A stretch of 64,000 bases of DNA, taken from Alsobacter ponti (GTDB lineage Bacteria > Pseudomonadota > Alphaproteobacteria > Rhizobiales > Beijerinckiaceae). Within the stretch, counting starts at the first letter, position 1; each line of letters opens with the position of its first letter. The notes under the pieces are model-generated. The model saw only the letters and a list, made by a program, of their open reading frames with translations, ran no database searches and had not been told where the DNA came from. The position numbers and the translations under genes are program-made. The DNA lies in contig NZ_JANCLU010000011.1 of assembly GCF_024294805.1 (NCBI RefSeq), positions 1 through 64,000 of the forward strand, in the 5' to 3' direction. Of this stretch, positions 32,321 through 42,898 are shown one piece after another.

Positions 32321-33163
32321 GTGACCGATCCCGACACCGACGACGCCGACAAGACCCAGCCGACCGCGCCCCGGCCCGAAGATGCGCGGCCAGCGCCGGC
32401 CCCCCCGGCCCAGGCCTCGGCCGCCGAGGGGCCGCCTGCCCCCGCGCAAGCCGCTCCCGCCGCCGCACCGCCTGAGCCCGAGCCCGTTTGCCCGCACTGC
32501 CGCAAGCCGCTGTCTCTGTGCGTGTGCGAGGGGGTCGAGCCGATCGAGAACCGGGTGGCGCTGCTGATCCTCCAGCACCCGCAGGAGCAGGACAAGCTGC
32601 TCGGGACGGCGCGCCTCGCGGCCCGGCATTTCACCAACGCCGTGTTCAAGGTCGGCCTGTCGTGGCCGAGCCTCGAGAAGGCGCTCGGCCGGCCGGCCGA
32701 CCCGCGACGCTGGGCCATCCTGCACCTGGGCTCGGTCGACCCCGCGACGCTGCCGCGCGGGCGCGACATCGCCGTCGTCGACAGCAAGGGCATTCCCGCG
32801 CCCGACCAGGACACCGCGCTCAAGGGCATCGACGGGATCGTCGTGTTCGACGGCACGTGGAGCCAGGCCAAGACGCTGTGGTGGCGCAACCCGTGGGTGC
32901 TGAAGGGCAAGCGCCTCGTGCTCGCCCCCACGAAGCCCTCGCTCTACGGACGGCTGCGGCGGGAGCCCCGGCGGGAAGGACTGTCGACGCTGGAGGCGGC
33001 GGCCCTCGTGCTCAGCCGGCTGGAGAAGCAACCCGAGATCGAAACGCGCCTGCTCGACAGCTTCGGCCGCATGCTCGACCGCTATCGCGACTCCGGCCTG
33101 GGCGCGGCCCCCGCCAAGCCCGACCGGCGCGGCCGGCGGCCGTTCCGCCGCCGCAAATCCTGA
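32321..33163 (+). CDS. tapT: tRNA-uridine aminocarboxypropyltransferase (DTW domain)
   Basis: A 280-residue DTW-domain enzyme of the TapT/TuaA class, which transfers the 3-amino-3-carboxypropyl group of S-adenosylmethionine to tRNA uridine (acp3U). The name-giving DxTW motif is DGTWSQAK. A zinc-finger-like CPHCRKPLSLCVC stands before it. The N-terminal 50 residues are Pro/Ala-rich and probably disordered, and the C-terminus is Arg-rich, suited to RNA. The GTG at 32321 is the first plausible start after the palindromic element; an upstream start would run through that repeat. Confidence 0.87.
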   Translation: MTDPDTDDADKTQPTAPRPEDARPAPAPPAQASAAEGPPAPAQAAPAAAPPEPEPVCPHCRKPLSLCVCEGVEPIENRVALLILQHPQEQDKLLGTARLAARHFTNAVFKVGLSWPSLEKALGRPADPRRWAILHLGSVDPATLPRGRDIAVVDSKGIPAPDQDTALKGIDGIVVFDGTWSQAKTLWWRNPWVLKGKRLVLAPTKPSLYGRLRREPRREGLSTLEAAALVLSRLEKQPEIETRLLDSFGRMLDRYRDSGLGAAPAKPDRRGRRPFRRRKS

Positions 33164-33300
33164 CGCGCGTGTTTTCGCCACACAACCCTGCCACGGTCCG
33201 CTCCAACGGGCCGCGGACCGGCATGGGTGGCCCCGCGCGACGGGCGACGCGCGACCCGGATGACACGCCTGCCACATGCGTCAAATGAACGAGATGTAAC

Positions 33301-33328
33301 TGTCCAACATGGACACCTCGGGTTATAG
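33301..33328 (+). promoter_or_regulatory. Putative promoter/operator of the second RND operon
   Basis: A perfect inverted repeat TGTCCA-ACA-TGGACA (33301-33315) is followed by TTATAG (33323-33328), a possible -10 box whose -35 would overlap the palindrome. It is about 90 nt before the adaptor gene. No regulator gene is adjacent. The rest of the 251-nt gap shows no gene. Confidence 0.55.
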
Positions 33329-33414
33329 CTAAGCCGGTCCGGATCGCGCGCGGCCCGGGAGTGTGGTTTCTTGTGCCCAGCCGCCGCCGGCGCGCGGCTC
33401 GTCGGAGTTTCAGA

Positions 33415-34827
33415 ATGGCGTCGAAGGCGTCCCTCATTGTGCTGGCCGGCGCGGCCGTGATCGGTGCGTTCTACGCGGGTCCCATGGTCTGGCCGGACCT
33501 GAAGCCGAGGCGGGACGCACTCGTCGAAAGCTATCCGGTGCTCGCCAAGCTGCCGGGCATCGAGGCGCCGGCGGCCAAGCCGGCGGCCGAGGGCCAGGCG
33601 GGGCAGGCGCCGCGCGGCCCGGCGCAGCAGGCCCAGGGCGGACGCCCCGGCGCGCCCGGCCAGGGCGGCGGCCGGCCGGCGGTCCCGGTGATCACGGCGA
33701 AGGCGGCGCGCCAGCCCATGCCGGTCCGCTTCGACACCATCGGCACGGTGCAGCCGATCGCCGCGGTGACGCTGCGCTCGCGCGTCGAGAGCCAGGTGCT
33801 CGCGGTGAACTTCGAGGACGGCGCATCCGTCAATCAGGGCGACATCCTGTTCAACCTCGACTCGCGGCAGATCGAAGCGCAGATCAAGCAGGCGGAAGCC
33901 AACCTGTCCCGCTCGCGCGCCCAGCTCGACCAGGCCCAGCGCGACGTCCGCCGCAACGAGGCGCTCGCCGCGAACGAATACGCCTCGCGACAGAAGCTCG
34001 ACGACAGCCGCACCGCCGTTCTCACCGTCAGCGCCCAGATCCGCTCCGACGAGGCGGTGCTGGAGAACCTCAACGTCCAGCTCAGCTACTACACGATCAA
34101 GGCGCCGATCAGCGGGCGCATCGGCGTGGCCGGTGTCAAGGTCGGCAACATCGCCAAGACCGGCGACAACAGCACGCCGCTGGCGACCATCAACCAGATC
34201 AGCCCGATCTACGTGACCTTCGCGGTGCCGCAGCGCCTGCTGCCGGAACTGCGGACCGCGTTGAACGAGGGCACGTCCAAGGTGCAGGCCACGCCGCAGG
34301 GCCTGACCGAAGCCGTCGACGGCAAGATCGCGGTCATCGAGAACGCGGTCGACGCCGCCTCCGGAACCATCCAGCTGCGCGGCGTCTTCGAGAACGCGGA
34401 CAACGTGCTGTGGCCGGGCGCGCTCTGCGACGTGCGCCTGGTGATCCGCACCGAGCCGGACGCTGTGGTGGTGCCCCGGGAGGCCGTGCAGACCAGCCAG
34501 AACGGACAGATCGTCTTCACGGTGGCGGACGGCGTGGCGAAGGTGCAGCCCGTGGTGGTCGACCGCACGCTGCGGGGGCTCTCCGTCATCAAGTCCGGCC
34601 TGAACGGGGACGAGACCGTCGTCACCGACGGCCAGCTCCTCCTGACCAACGGCGCGCGGGTGGAACAGCGCCCGAACGGCGGCGGCGGAGGTGGAGGCGG
34701 AGGCGCGGGTGGACGCGGCAACGGCGCCGGCCAGCCGGGCACGCCCAGCGCGGGCGCGCCGGCGGCCCCGGGCGCGTCGCCCCAGACGGGCAGCGCGGCG
34801 GGCGCACCGACCAAGGGAGCCTCCTGA
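33415..34827 (+). CDS. RND efflux periplasmic adaptor (MdtA-like)
   Basis: A 470-residue membrane-fusion protein. A single N-terminal hydrophobic anchor (ASLIVLAGAAVIGAFYAGPMVW) is followed by a Pro/Ala/Gly linker, then the lipoyl halves (TLRSRVESQVLAVNFEDGASVNQGDILFNLD and YYTIKAPISGRIGVAGVKVGNIAK), a short coiled coil and beta-barrel domains, and a low-complexity C-terminus with a run of about ten glycines. It resembles MdtA of the MdtABC system. The ATG at 33415 with GGAG upstream is preferred over the GTG at 33361. The permease gene starts 1 nt after its stop. Confidence 0.92.
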   Translation: MASKASLIVLAGAAVIGAFYAGPMVWPDLKPRRDALVESYPVLAKLPGIEAPAAKPAAEGQAGQAPRGPAQQAQGGRPGAPGQGGGRPAVPVITAKAARQPMPVRFDTIGTVQPIAAVTLRSRVESQVLAVNFEDGASVNQGDILFNLDSRQIEAQIKQAEANLSRSRAQLDQAQRDVRRNEALAANEYASRQKLDDSRTAVLTVSAQIRSDEAVLENLNVQLSYYTIKAPISGRIGVAGVKVGNIAKTGDNSTPLATINQISPIYVTFAVPQRLLPELRTALNEGTSKVQATPQGLTEAVDGKIAVIENAVDAASGTIQLRGVFENADNVLWPGALCDVRLVIRTEPDAVVVPREAVQTSQNGQIVFTVADGVAKVQPVVVDRTLRGLSVIKSGLNGDETVVTDGQLLLTNGARVEQRPNGGGGGGGGGAGGRGNGAGQPGTPSAGAPAAPGASPQTGSAAGAPTKGAS

Positions 34828-34828
34828 C

Positions 34829-37800
34829 ATGTCCCTGCCGGAGCTCTGTATCCGCCGACCGGTGATGACGACGCTCATCACCCTGTCGTTCATCATCTTC
34901 GGCCTGTTCGCCTACCGGCAATTGCCCGTCGCGGCCCTGCCCCGGGTGGACTTCCCCACCATCAACGTCTCGGCCCAGCTGCCGGGCGCCAGCCCGGAGA
35001 CGATGGCGGCCTCGGTGGCGGCCCCGCTGGAGCGCCAGTTCTCCAACATCTCCGGCATCTCCTCGCTCACCTCGGTGTCGTCGCAGGGCTCGACCAGCAT
35101 CACGCTGCAGTTCGACCTCGACCGCAGCATCGACGGCGCGGCGCTCGACGTGCAGTCGGCCATCAGCGCCTCGGCGCGCCGCCTGCCCTCGGACATGCCG
35201 AACCCGCCGAGCTTCCGGAAGGTGAACCCGGCCGACCAGCCGATCCTCTTCCTGGTGCTGACCTCGAGCACCCTGCCTCTCTCGACGGTGAACGACTACG
35301 CCGAGACGGTGCTGCAGCAGCAGATCTCGCAAATTCCCGGCGTCGCGCAGGCCATCATCTTCGGCTCGCAGAAATACGCCGTGCGCATCCTGGTCGACCC
35401 CTCCGCCCTCGCCTCGCGCGGGCTGACCTTCAACGACCTGCGCAGCGCGGTCTCGGCCGCGAACTCCAACCAGCCGACCGGCACGCTGCGCGGCGCGCGC
35501 CAGCGCGTCACCATCGAGGCCTCCGGGCAGCTGCGCCGCGCGGCGGACTACGGCAGCCTGATCGTCTCCTCCAAGAACAACGTGCCGATCCGCCTCGAAG
35601 ACGTCGCCACCGTGCGCGACAGCGTCGAGAACGAGGACCAGGCGAGCTGGTACGGCGGCGATCGCTCGCTGATGGTCGCCGTGTTCCGCCAGTCGGACGC
35701 CAACACGGTGGAAGTGGTCGACCGCATCAAGGACAAGGTGGCGGGCTATCGCGAGCAGCTGCCGGCCTCGATCGGCCTGAACGTGCTCAACGACCGCGCC
35801 GAGCCGATCCGCGAGGCGGTGCATGACGTGCAGTTCACGCTCATGCTCTCCGTCGCGCTCGTCGTGCTGGTGATCTTCCTGTTCCTGAAGTCGCTGACGG
35901 CGACGCTGATCCCCACCCTGGCGCTGCCGGTGTCGCTGATCGGCACCTTCGCCGCGATGCACGTCTTCGGCTACTCGATCAACAACATCTCGCTGCTGGC
36001 GCTGACGCTGGCGGTGGGCTTCGTCGTCGACGACGCCATCGTCATGCTCGAGAACATCGTGCGCTACATCGAGCAGGGCATGAAGCCCTTCGACGCGGCG
36101 CTGAAAGGCTCGCGCGAGATCGGCTTCACCATCATCTCGATCACCCTGTCGCTGGTGGCGGTGTTCATCCCCGTCTTCTTCATGGGCGGCGTGGTGGGGC
36201 GCGTGTTCCGCGAGTTCGCGGCCACCATCTCGGTCGCCATCCTGGTGTCGGGCTTCGTCTCGCTGACGCTGACGCCGATGTTGTGCGCCCGGCTGCTCAA
36301 GGGCCACAAGCCCCACGAGCACGACTCGCTGTTCTCCCGCTCCGTGGACGCGGTGGTGGGCGGCATGCTCGCCAGCTACCGCTGGGCGCTCGACGTGGTG
36401 CTCAAGGCGCGCCTGCTGGTGCTGCTGCTGACCATCGCCACGGTGTTCCTGAGCGTGCGCCTCTATATCGACGTGCCCAAGGGCTTCTTCCCGCAGGAGG
36501 ACACCGGCCTGCTGCGCGGGGCCACGGAAGGGCCGCCGGACACCTCGTTCGAGGCGATGGTGCGCCGGCAGGAGCTGATCAACGACATCGTCCGCAAGGA
36601 TCCCGCCGTCGCCTACGTCAACTCCAGCATCGGCCAGGGCGGCTCCAACCAGGGCTTCATGTTCATCGAGCTGAAGCCGCGTGACCAGCGCGACGACATC
36701 GCCACCATCATCGCGCGGGTGCGCCGCGCCGCGAGCACGGTGCCCGACATCACCGCCGTGTTCCAGCCGGTGCAGAACATCAACCTGAACTCCGGCCGCT
36801 CCTCGCGCGCGCAGTACCAGTACACGCTGGCGAGCGCCGACCTGCAGGCGCTCTACAAGGCCGCGCCCGACATGCGCCGCCGCATGCAGCAGCTCGACGA
36901 ACTGCGCGACGTCAACATCGACCTGCAGCTCTCCAACCCGCAGGTGCTGATCGAGCTGGACCGCGAGCGCGCGGCCAATCTCGGCGTCACCTCGGACCAG
37001 CTGCGCCAGACGCTCTACAACGCCTTCGGCTCGCGCCAGGTCTCGACCATCTTCACCCCCTCCAACGACTACTCGGTGATCATGGAGGCGGAGCGGTCGT
37101 TCCAGACCGACCCGACCGTGCTGTCGCGCCTGTTCGTGCGCAGCAGCAACGGCCAGAACGTGCCGCTGGAGGCGGTGGCGACCATCAAGCGCACGGTGGG
37201 CCCGCTCTCGGTGAGCCGCCAGGCGCAGCAGCCGGCCGTGACCATCTCGTTCAACCTCGCGCCCGGCGTGTCGCTCGGCGAGGCGGTGGACTCGGTGCGC
37301 CGCATCGAGCGCGAGGCGGGACTGCCGGCCTCGATCACCACCGGCTTCGCCGGCTCGGCGCAGCTGTTCCAGGACGCGCTGAAGGGACAGGGCCTGCTGA
37401 TCCTCGCCGCCGTGCTGGTGATCTACATCGTGCTGGGCGTGCTCTACGAGAGCTTCATCCACCCGATCACCATCCTGTCCGGCCTGCCCTCGGCCGGCCT
37501 CGGCGCGCTGCTGGCGCTGCAGTACTTCAAGATGGACCTGTCGGTGATCGCCATCATCGGCATCCTGATGCTGATCGGCATCGTCAAGAAGAACGCGATC
37601 ATGATGGTCGACTTCGCGCTCGAACGCCGCCGCGACGGCGCCGACGCGCTGACCGCCATCCGCGAGGCTGCCCTGCTGCGCTTCCGGCCGATCATCATGA
37701 CGACCTTCGCCGCCATCCTCGGCACGCTGCCGATCGCGCTGGGGGCCGGCGCCGGCTCCGAGCTGCGCCAGCCGCTGGGCATCGCCGTCGTCGGCGGCCT

Positions 37801-37969
37801 GATGGTGTCCCAGCTGCTGACGCTGTTCATCACCCCGGTCGTCTACTACTACCTCGACAAGGTGGAGAGCTTCATCGGCGGCGGCCGCAAGGCCGATGCC
37901 CCGGCCGCCGAGGTGGTCGCCCCCGGCAGCGCTGCGCCCTCCGGCGCGAGCTACCAGCGCCCGGACTGA
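34829..37969 (+). CDS. RND family efflux permease (MdtB/MdtC-like)
   Basis: A 1046-residue proton-driven pump. ELCIRRPVMTTLITLSFIIFGLFAYRQLPVAALP at the N-terminus in outline is typical of MdtB/C. The helix 4 acidic pair is in GFVVDDAIVMLENI, and GIVKKNAIMMVDFAL marks helix 10. It follows the adaptor by 1 nt, and only one permease is present, so it probably forms a homotrimer. The last 18 residues (VVAPGSAAPSGASYQRPD) are encoded by DNA that recurs, decayed, about 150 nt downstream. Confidence 0.93.
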   Translation: MSLPELCIRRPVMTTLITLSFIIFGLFAYRQLPVAALPRVDFPTINVSAQLPGASPETMAASVAAPLERQFSNISGISSLTSVSSQGSTSITLQFDLDRSIDGAALDVQSAISASARRLPSDMPNPPSFRKVNPADQPILFLVLTSSTLPLSTVNDYAETVLQQQISQIPGVAQAIIFGSQKYAVRILVDPSALASRGLTFNDLRSAVSAANSNQPTGTLRGARQRVTIEASGQLRRAADYGSLIVSSKNNVPIRLEDVATVRDSVENEDQASWYGGDRSLMVAVFRQSDANTVEVVDRIKDKVAGYREQLPASIGLNVLNDRAEPIREAVHDVQFTLMLSVALVVLVIFLFLKSLTATLIPTLALPVSLIGTFAAMHVFGYSINNISLLALTLAVGFVVDDAIVMLENIVRYIEQGMKPFDAALKGSREIGFTIISITLSLVAVFIPVFFMGGVVGRVFREFAATISVAILVSGFVSLTLTPMLCARLLKGHKPHEHDSLFSRSVDAVVGGMLASYRWALDVVLKARLLVLLLTIATVFLSVRLYIDVPKGFFPQEDTGLLRGATEGPPDTSFEAMVRRQELINDIVRKDPAVAYVNSSIGQGGSNQGFMFIELKPRDQRDDIATIIARVRRAASTVPDITAVFQPVQNINLNSGRSSRAQYQYTLASADLQALYKAAPDMRRRMQQLDELRDVNIDLQLSNPQVLIELDRERAANLGVTSDQLRQTLYNAFGSRQVSTIFTPSNDYSVIMEAERSFQTDPTVLSRLFVRSSNGQNVPLEAVATIKRTVGPLSVSRQAQQPAVTISFNLAPGVSLGEAVDSVRRIEREAGLPASITTGFAGSAQLFQDALKGQGLLILAAVLVIYIVLGVLYESFIHPITILSGLPSAGLGALLALQYFKMDLSVIAIIGILMLIGIVKKNAIMMVDFALERRRDGADALTAIREAALLRFRPIIMTTFAAILGTLPIALGAGAGSELRQPLGIAVVGGLMVSQLLTLFITPVVYYYLDKVESFIGGGRKADAPAAEVVAPGSAAPSGASYQRPD

Positions 37970-38068
37970 GGGCCGAGGCGGGGCGGCCCTGGCGGGGCCG
38001 CGCCGACCGGAGCGAGCTTAACCGACCTCATTGATCGCGGACCCCGGCGGCCCCTCCCCGGCCCGGCG

Positions 38069-38124
38069 GGTCGCCCCTTGCAGCGCCGCGCTTTCCGGCG
38101 CGAGCTGCCAAGCGCCCGGACTGA
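38069..38124 (+). repeat. Decayed duplicate of the RND permease 3' end
   Basis: Matches 37915-37969 (the last 17 codons plus stop). In the core (37926-37969 against 38080-38124) about 40 of 45 positions are identical with one inserted base, and both copies end in GCGCCCGGACTGA. The copy still reads RVAPCSAALSGASCQAPG, close to the gene's own VVAPGSAAPSGASYQRPD, but has no upstream coding body. Confidence 0.75.
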
Positions 38125-38368
38125 TCCCGGCTGCCGGGCTCCCGCTCCCGGGCCTCCCGGGCGACGTCTTTCTAGGCTCGCCGGGCGACGCCGTGGCGTC
38201 GCGGCGTTGGCGCTCACGGAGGCCTCCGCACGCCGCGCGTGCCACGCCGCCGGGTCCGGCGCGGACGCCGGGCCGTTCCGTTGGAATTCATCGGAAGACG
38301 ACCCGAAGATCCTATCGCGTCCGAACGGCGATGCGACGTTCGCATCGTGGCGCTGTTCGCATGTGAAT

Positions 38369-38399
38369 TCGCCCCCGAACGGGCCGCGTTCGAGGGCGA
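38369..38399 (-). terminator. Probable ssb terminator hairpin
   Basis: Two 6-bp stems separated by one C-A mismatch (38369-38381 with 38387-38399), 5-nt loop, lying 33 nt downstream of the ssb stop on the minus strand. No T-run follows, so it may be Rho-assisted or an RNA-stabilising end. Confidence 0.5.
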
Positions 38400-38431
38400 T
38401 TCCAGAGGAAGACGACGAGCGGTCCCGTGTC

Positions 38432-38944
38432 CTAGAACGGGATGTCGTCGTCGAGGTCGCCCGAGCGTCCGCCGCCGCCGCCGCCGGAGGCCGGCCGGCG
38501 CTCCATCGGCGAGGAGCGGCCGAAGTCGCCGCCGCCGCCGCGCCCCGAACCCTGGCCGCCGAACGATCCGCCATCGTCTTCGCCGCCCTGGCCGCGACCA
38601 TCCAGCAAGGTCAACTCGCCCCGGAAGCGCTGCAGCACCACTTCCGTCGTGTAGCGCTCCTGGCCGTCCTTGTCGGTATACTTGCGGGTCTGCAGCTGAC
38701 CCTCGACATAGACTTTCGAGCCCTTCTTCAAATACTGCTCGGCGATTTTCGCAAGGTTCTCATTGAAGATGACGACGCTGTGCCACTCGGTCCGCTCCTT
38801 GCGCTCGCCGCTGGCCTTGTCGCGCCACGTCTCGGACGTCGCCAGCCGCAGGTTGACGACCGGATCGCCCGACCCCATGCGCCGCACCTCGGGGTCGCGC
38901 CCGAGATTGCCGACCAGAATGACCTTGTTGACGCTTCCCGCCAT
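38432..38944 (-). CDS. ssb: Single-stranded DNA-binding protein
   Basis: A 170-residue SSB. The OB fold occupies residues about 1-115 ([57 protein letters not shown]). A glycine-rich flexible linker follows, then the acidic C-terminal tip DLDDDIPF that recruits repair and replication proteins. Tetrameric SSB coats single-stranded DNA during replication and repair. GAGGAGA precedes the ATG. It is divergent from uvrA, with a shared SOS box between them, the usual arrangement in alphaproteobacteria. Confidence 0.97.
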   Translation of the reverse strand: MAGSVNKVILVGNLGRDPEVRRMGSGDPVVNLRLATSETWRDKASGERKERTEWHSVVIFNENLAKIAEQYLKKGSKVYVEGQLQTRKYTDKDGQERYTTEVVLQRFRGELTLLDGRGQGGEDDGGSFGGQGSGRGGGGDFGRSSPMERRPASGGGGGGRSGDLDDDIPF

Positions 38945-39012
38945 GGGGATCTCCTCGATTGCTCGCCGCGACCATAGCGCATGTGAACCGCCCGACGCCT
39001 CGGCGGCCGCAC

Positions 39013-39021
39013 TTATCCACA
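39013..39021 (+). promoter_or_regulatory. Consensus DnaA box between ssb and uvrA
   Basis: TTATCCACA, identical to the DnaA-box consensus, lies 69 nt upstream of the ssb start and 16 nt before the SOS box. It could link ssb or uvrA expression to replication initiation. It is a single box, so it is not an origin. Confidence 0.5.
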
Positions 39022-39036
39022 TGAGCGGAGGTCTAT

Positions 39037-39051
39037 GTTCCTGTTGTGTTC
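39037..39051 (+). promoter_or_regulatory. SOS box (LexA operator) for ssb and uvrA
   Basis: GTTC-CTGTTGT-GTTC matches the alphaproteobacterial LexA direct-repeat consensus GTTC-N7-GTTC exactly. It stands in the 294-nt divergent region between ssb and uvrA, both established SOS genes. Confidence 0.88.
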
Positions 39052-39238
39052 CTAGCAGTTTCGGGATATTCCGGCAACTGGCAAACGCCCCTGTCGCGGG
39101 GCCGCGCGACGCACTAGGTAAGGGCGACGAACCATCGCACGCGCCCGCGCGGCCCTCTCGCGCGGGCTCGTGCGGACGCCCGGGCGCGGCGCGATCGGCG
39201 CGCCGGGAACGAGACACACGGACGGGACAGGGGCCGAG

Positions 39239-42205
<2,967 letters not shown>

Positions 42206-42587
42206 GCCGGCCTGCCGCATCGCGCTGGCGTGTGAGAACGCACCGGGCGCGGCAAGCCGTTGGCGCACGCCGCGCGCTGTGCCTGCTCTCCAGGGCCGAC
42301 TGGATGGGCTCCCGGGGGAGCGGCTGGTTGCCGCCCTCCCCGCCCGATCGCCCCTCGCGCGGCACAAGGCCAAGGCCCTGGTCAATCTGCGTCTGACGCC
42401 GATCTCTTAACGGGTTTTTACCTACCCATGCGTTTTTGTGGGTACTGGCATGTAGATGCCCATCTTCAAAGCAGTGGGCGCTGCCGTTATATGCAGCGCA
42501 ACAAAGACGACGACGCAACACCGCTTCGAAATTAACGATTTCTTCGAAACGTGAGCGTCTTACCGCACTGCACAAAGGACCTGAGCC
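42206..42587 (+). promoter_or_regulatory. Structured leader/promoter region of the DUF1127 gene
   Basis: 382 bases without a gene. From about 42405 it becomes AT-richer and holds three consecutive perfect hairpins: TACCCA/TGGGTA (42423-42444), GGCAT/ATGCC (42447-42460) and GCGCTGC/GCAGCGC (42478-42499). Two TTCGAA boxes (42525-42530, 42543-42548) follow, 18 bp apart. The spacing suggests a promoter or operator zone plus a folded 5' UTR, or a separate small RNA. The first 200 bases show nothing clear. Confidence 0.6.
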
Positions 42588-42746
42588 ATGCTGACCGTCG
42601 ACCGTCTCGCCAAGCGTCTCCGCAACTGGACCCGCTACCGCACCACCGTTCGTGAGCTCTCCCAGCTCACCGACCGCGACCTGAGCGATCTGGGCATCAA
42701 CCGGAGCGAGATCCGCTTCGTCGCCAAGAAGCACGCCCGCGGCTGA
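42588..42746 (+). CDS. DUF1127 small protein
   Basis: A 52-residue Arg-rich protein encoded from ATG 42588 to TGA 42746. The sequence has the DUF1127 pattern: basic N-terminal helix (LAKRLRNWTRYR), then ELSQLTDRDLSDLGINRSEIRFVAKKHARG, where the L-x-D-x-x-L-x-D-L-G-I core is diagnostic. AAAGGA is 8 nt upstream. Small DUF1127 proteins in alphaproteobacteria such as Rhodobacter and Agrobacterium act in RNA turnover, stress and phosphate adaptation, and are commonly neighbours of Cuckoo-type sRNAs. It is flanked by a structured leader and a structured 3' UTR. Confidence 0.92.
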   Translation: MLTVDRLAKRLRNWTRYRTTVRELSQLTDRDLSDLGINRSEIRFVAKKHARG

Positions 42747-42851
42747 TCGCCTTCGGGCGGCGTCGAAGCCGCCCCCCGGCCTTTTTGCCGGTCGGCGTTT
42801 CCCCTCCCACTGCCGACTGGCCGCAGCGCCCGCCGAAAGGCGGGCGTTTTG
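42747..42851 (+). ncRNA. Candidate Cuckoo/CcsR-like sRNA in the DUF1127 3' UTR
   Basis: Directly after the DUF1127 stop come a 7-bp hairpin (42755-42761 with 42768-42774), then a 10-bp stem with one G-T pair (42787-42796 with 42812-42821) whose 15-nt loop contains CCCCTCCC, then the intrinsic terminator. Cuckoo RNAs are defined by hairpin loops with the anti-Shine-Dalgarno motif CCUCCUCCC and lie next to DUF1127 genes. The loop here matches 7 of those 9 positions. Transcript ends are not known. Confidence 0.5.
42827..42850 (+). terminator. Rho-independent terminator of the DUF1127 transcript
   Basis: A perfect 8-bp stem (42827-42834 with 42839-42846) with a GAAA tetraloop is followed by TTTT. 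Confidence 0.9.
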
Positions 42852-42898
42852 CTGTCCGGGACGTTGCGCCGTCCCGCTTGAAAACCTAGGTTCCGCGC

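Larger units (their letters stand above)
37970..38431. other. Gene-free stretch between the second RND operon and ssb
   Basis: 462 bases without a supportable gene. It contains a decayed copy of the RND permease 3' end (38069-38124), GC-rich palindromes, a perfect 8-bp hairpin with 3-nt loop (38329-38336 with 38340-38347), and the hairpin that probably ends ssb transcription (38369-38399). From about 38280 on the composition is visibly less GC-rich than in the flanking genes. Confidence 0.7.
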
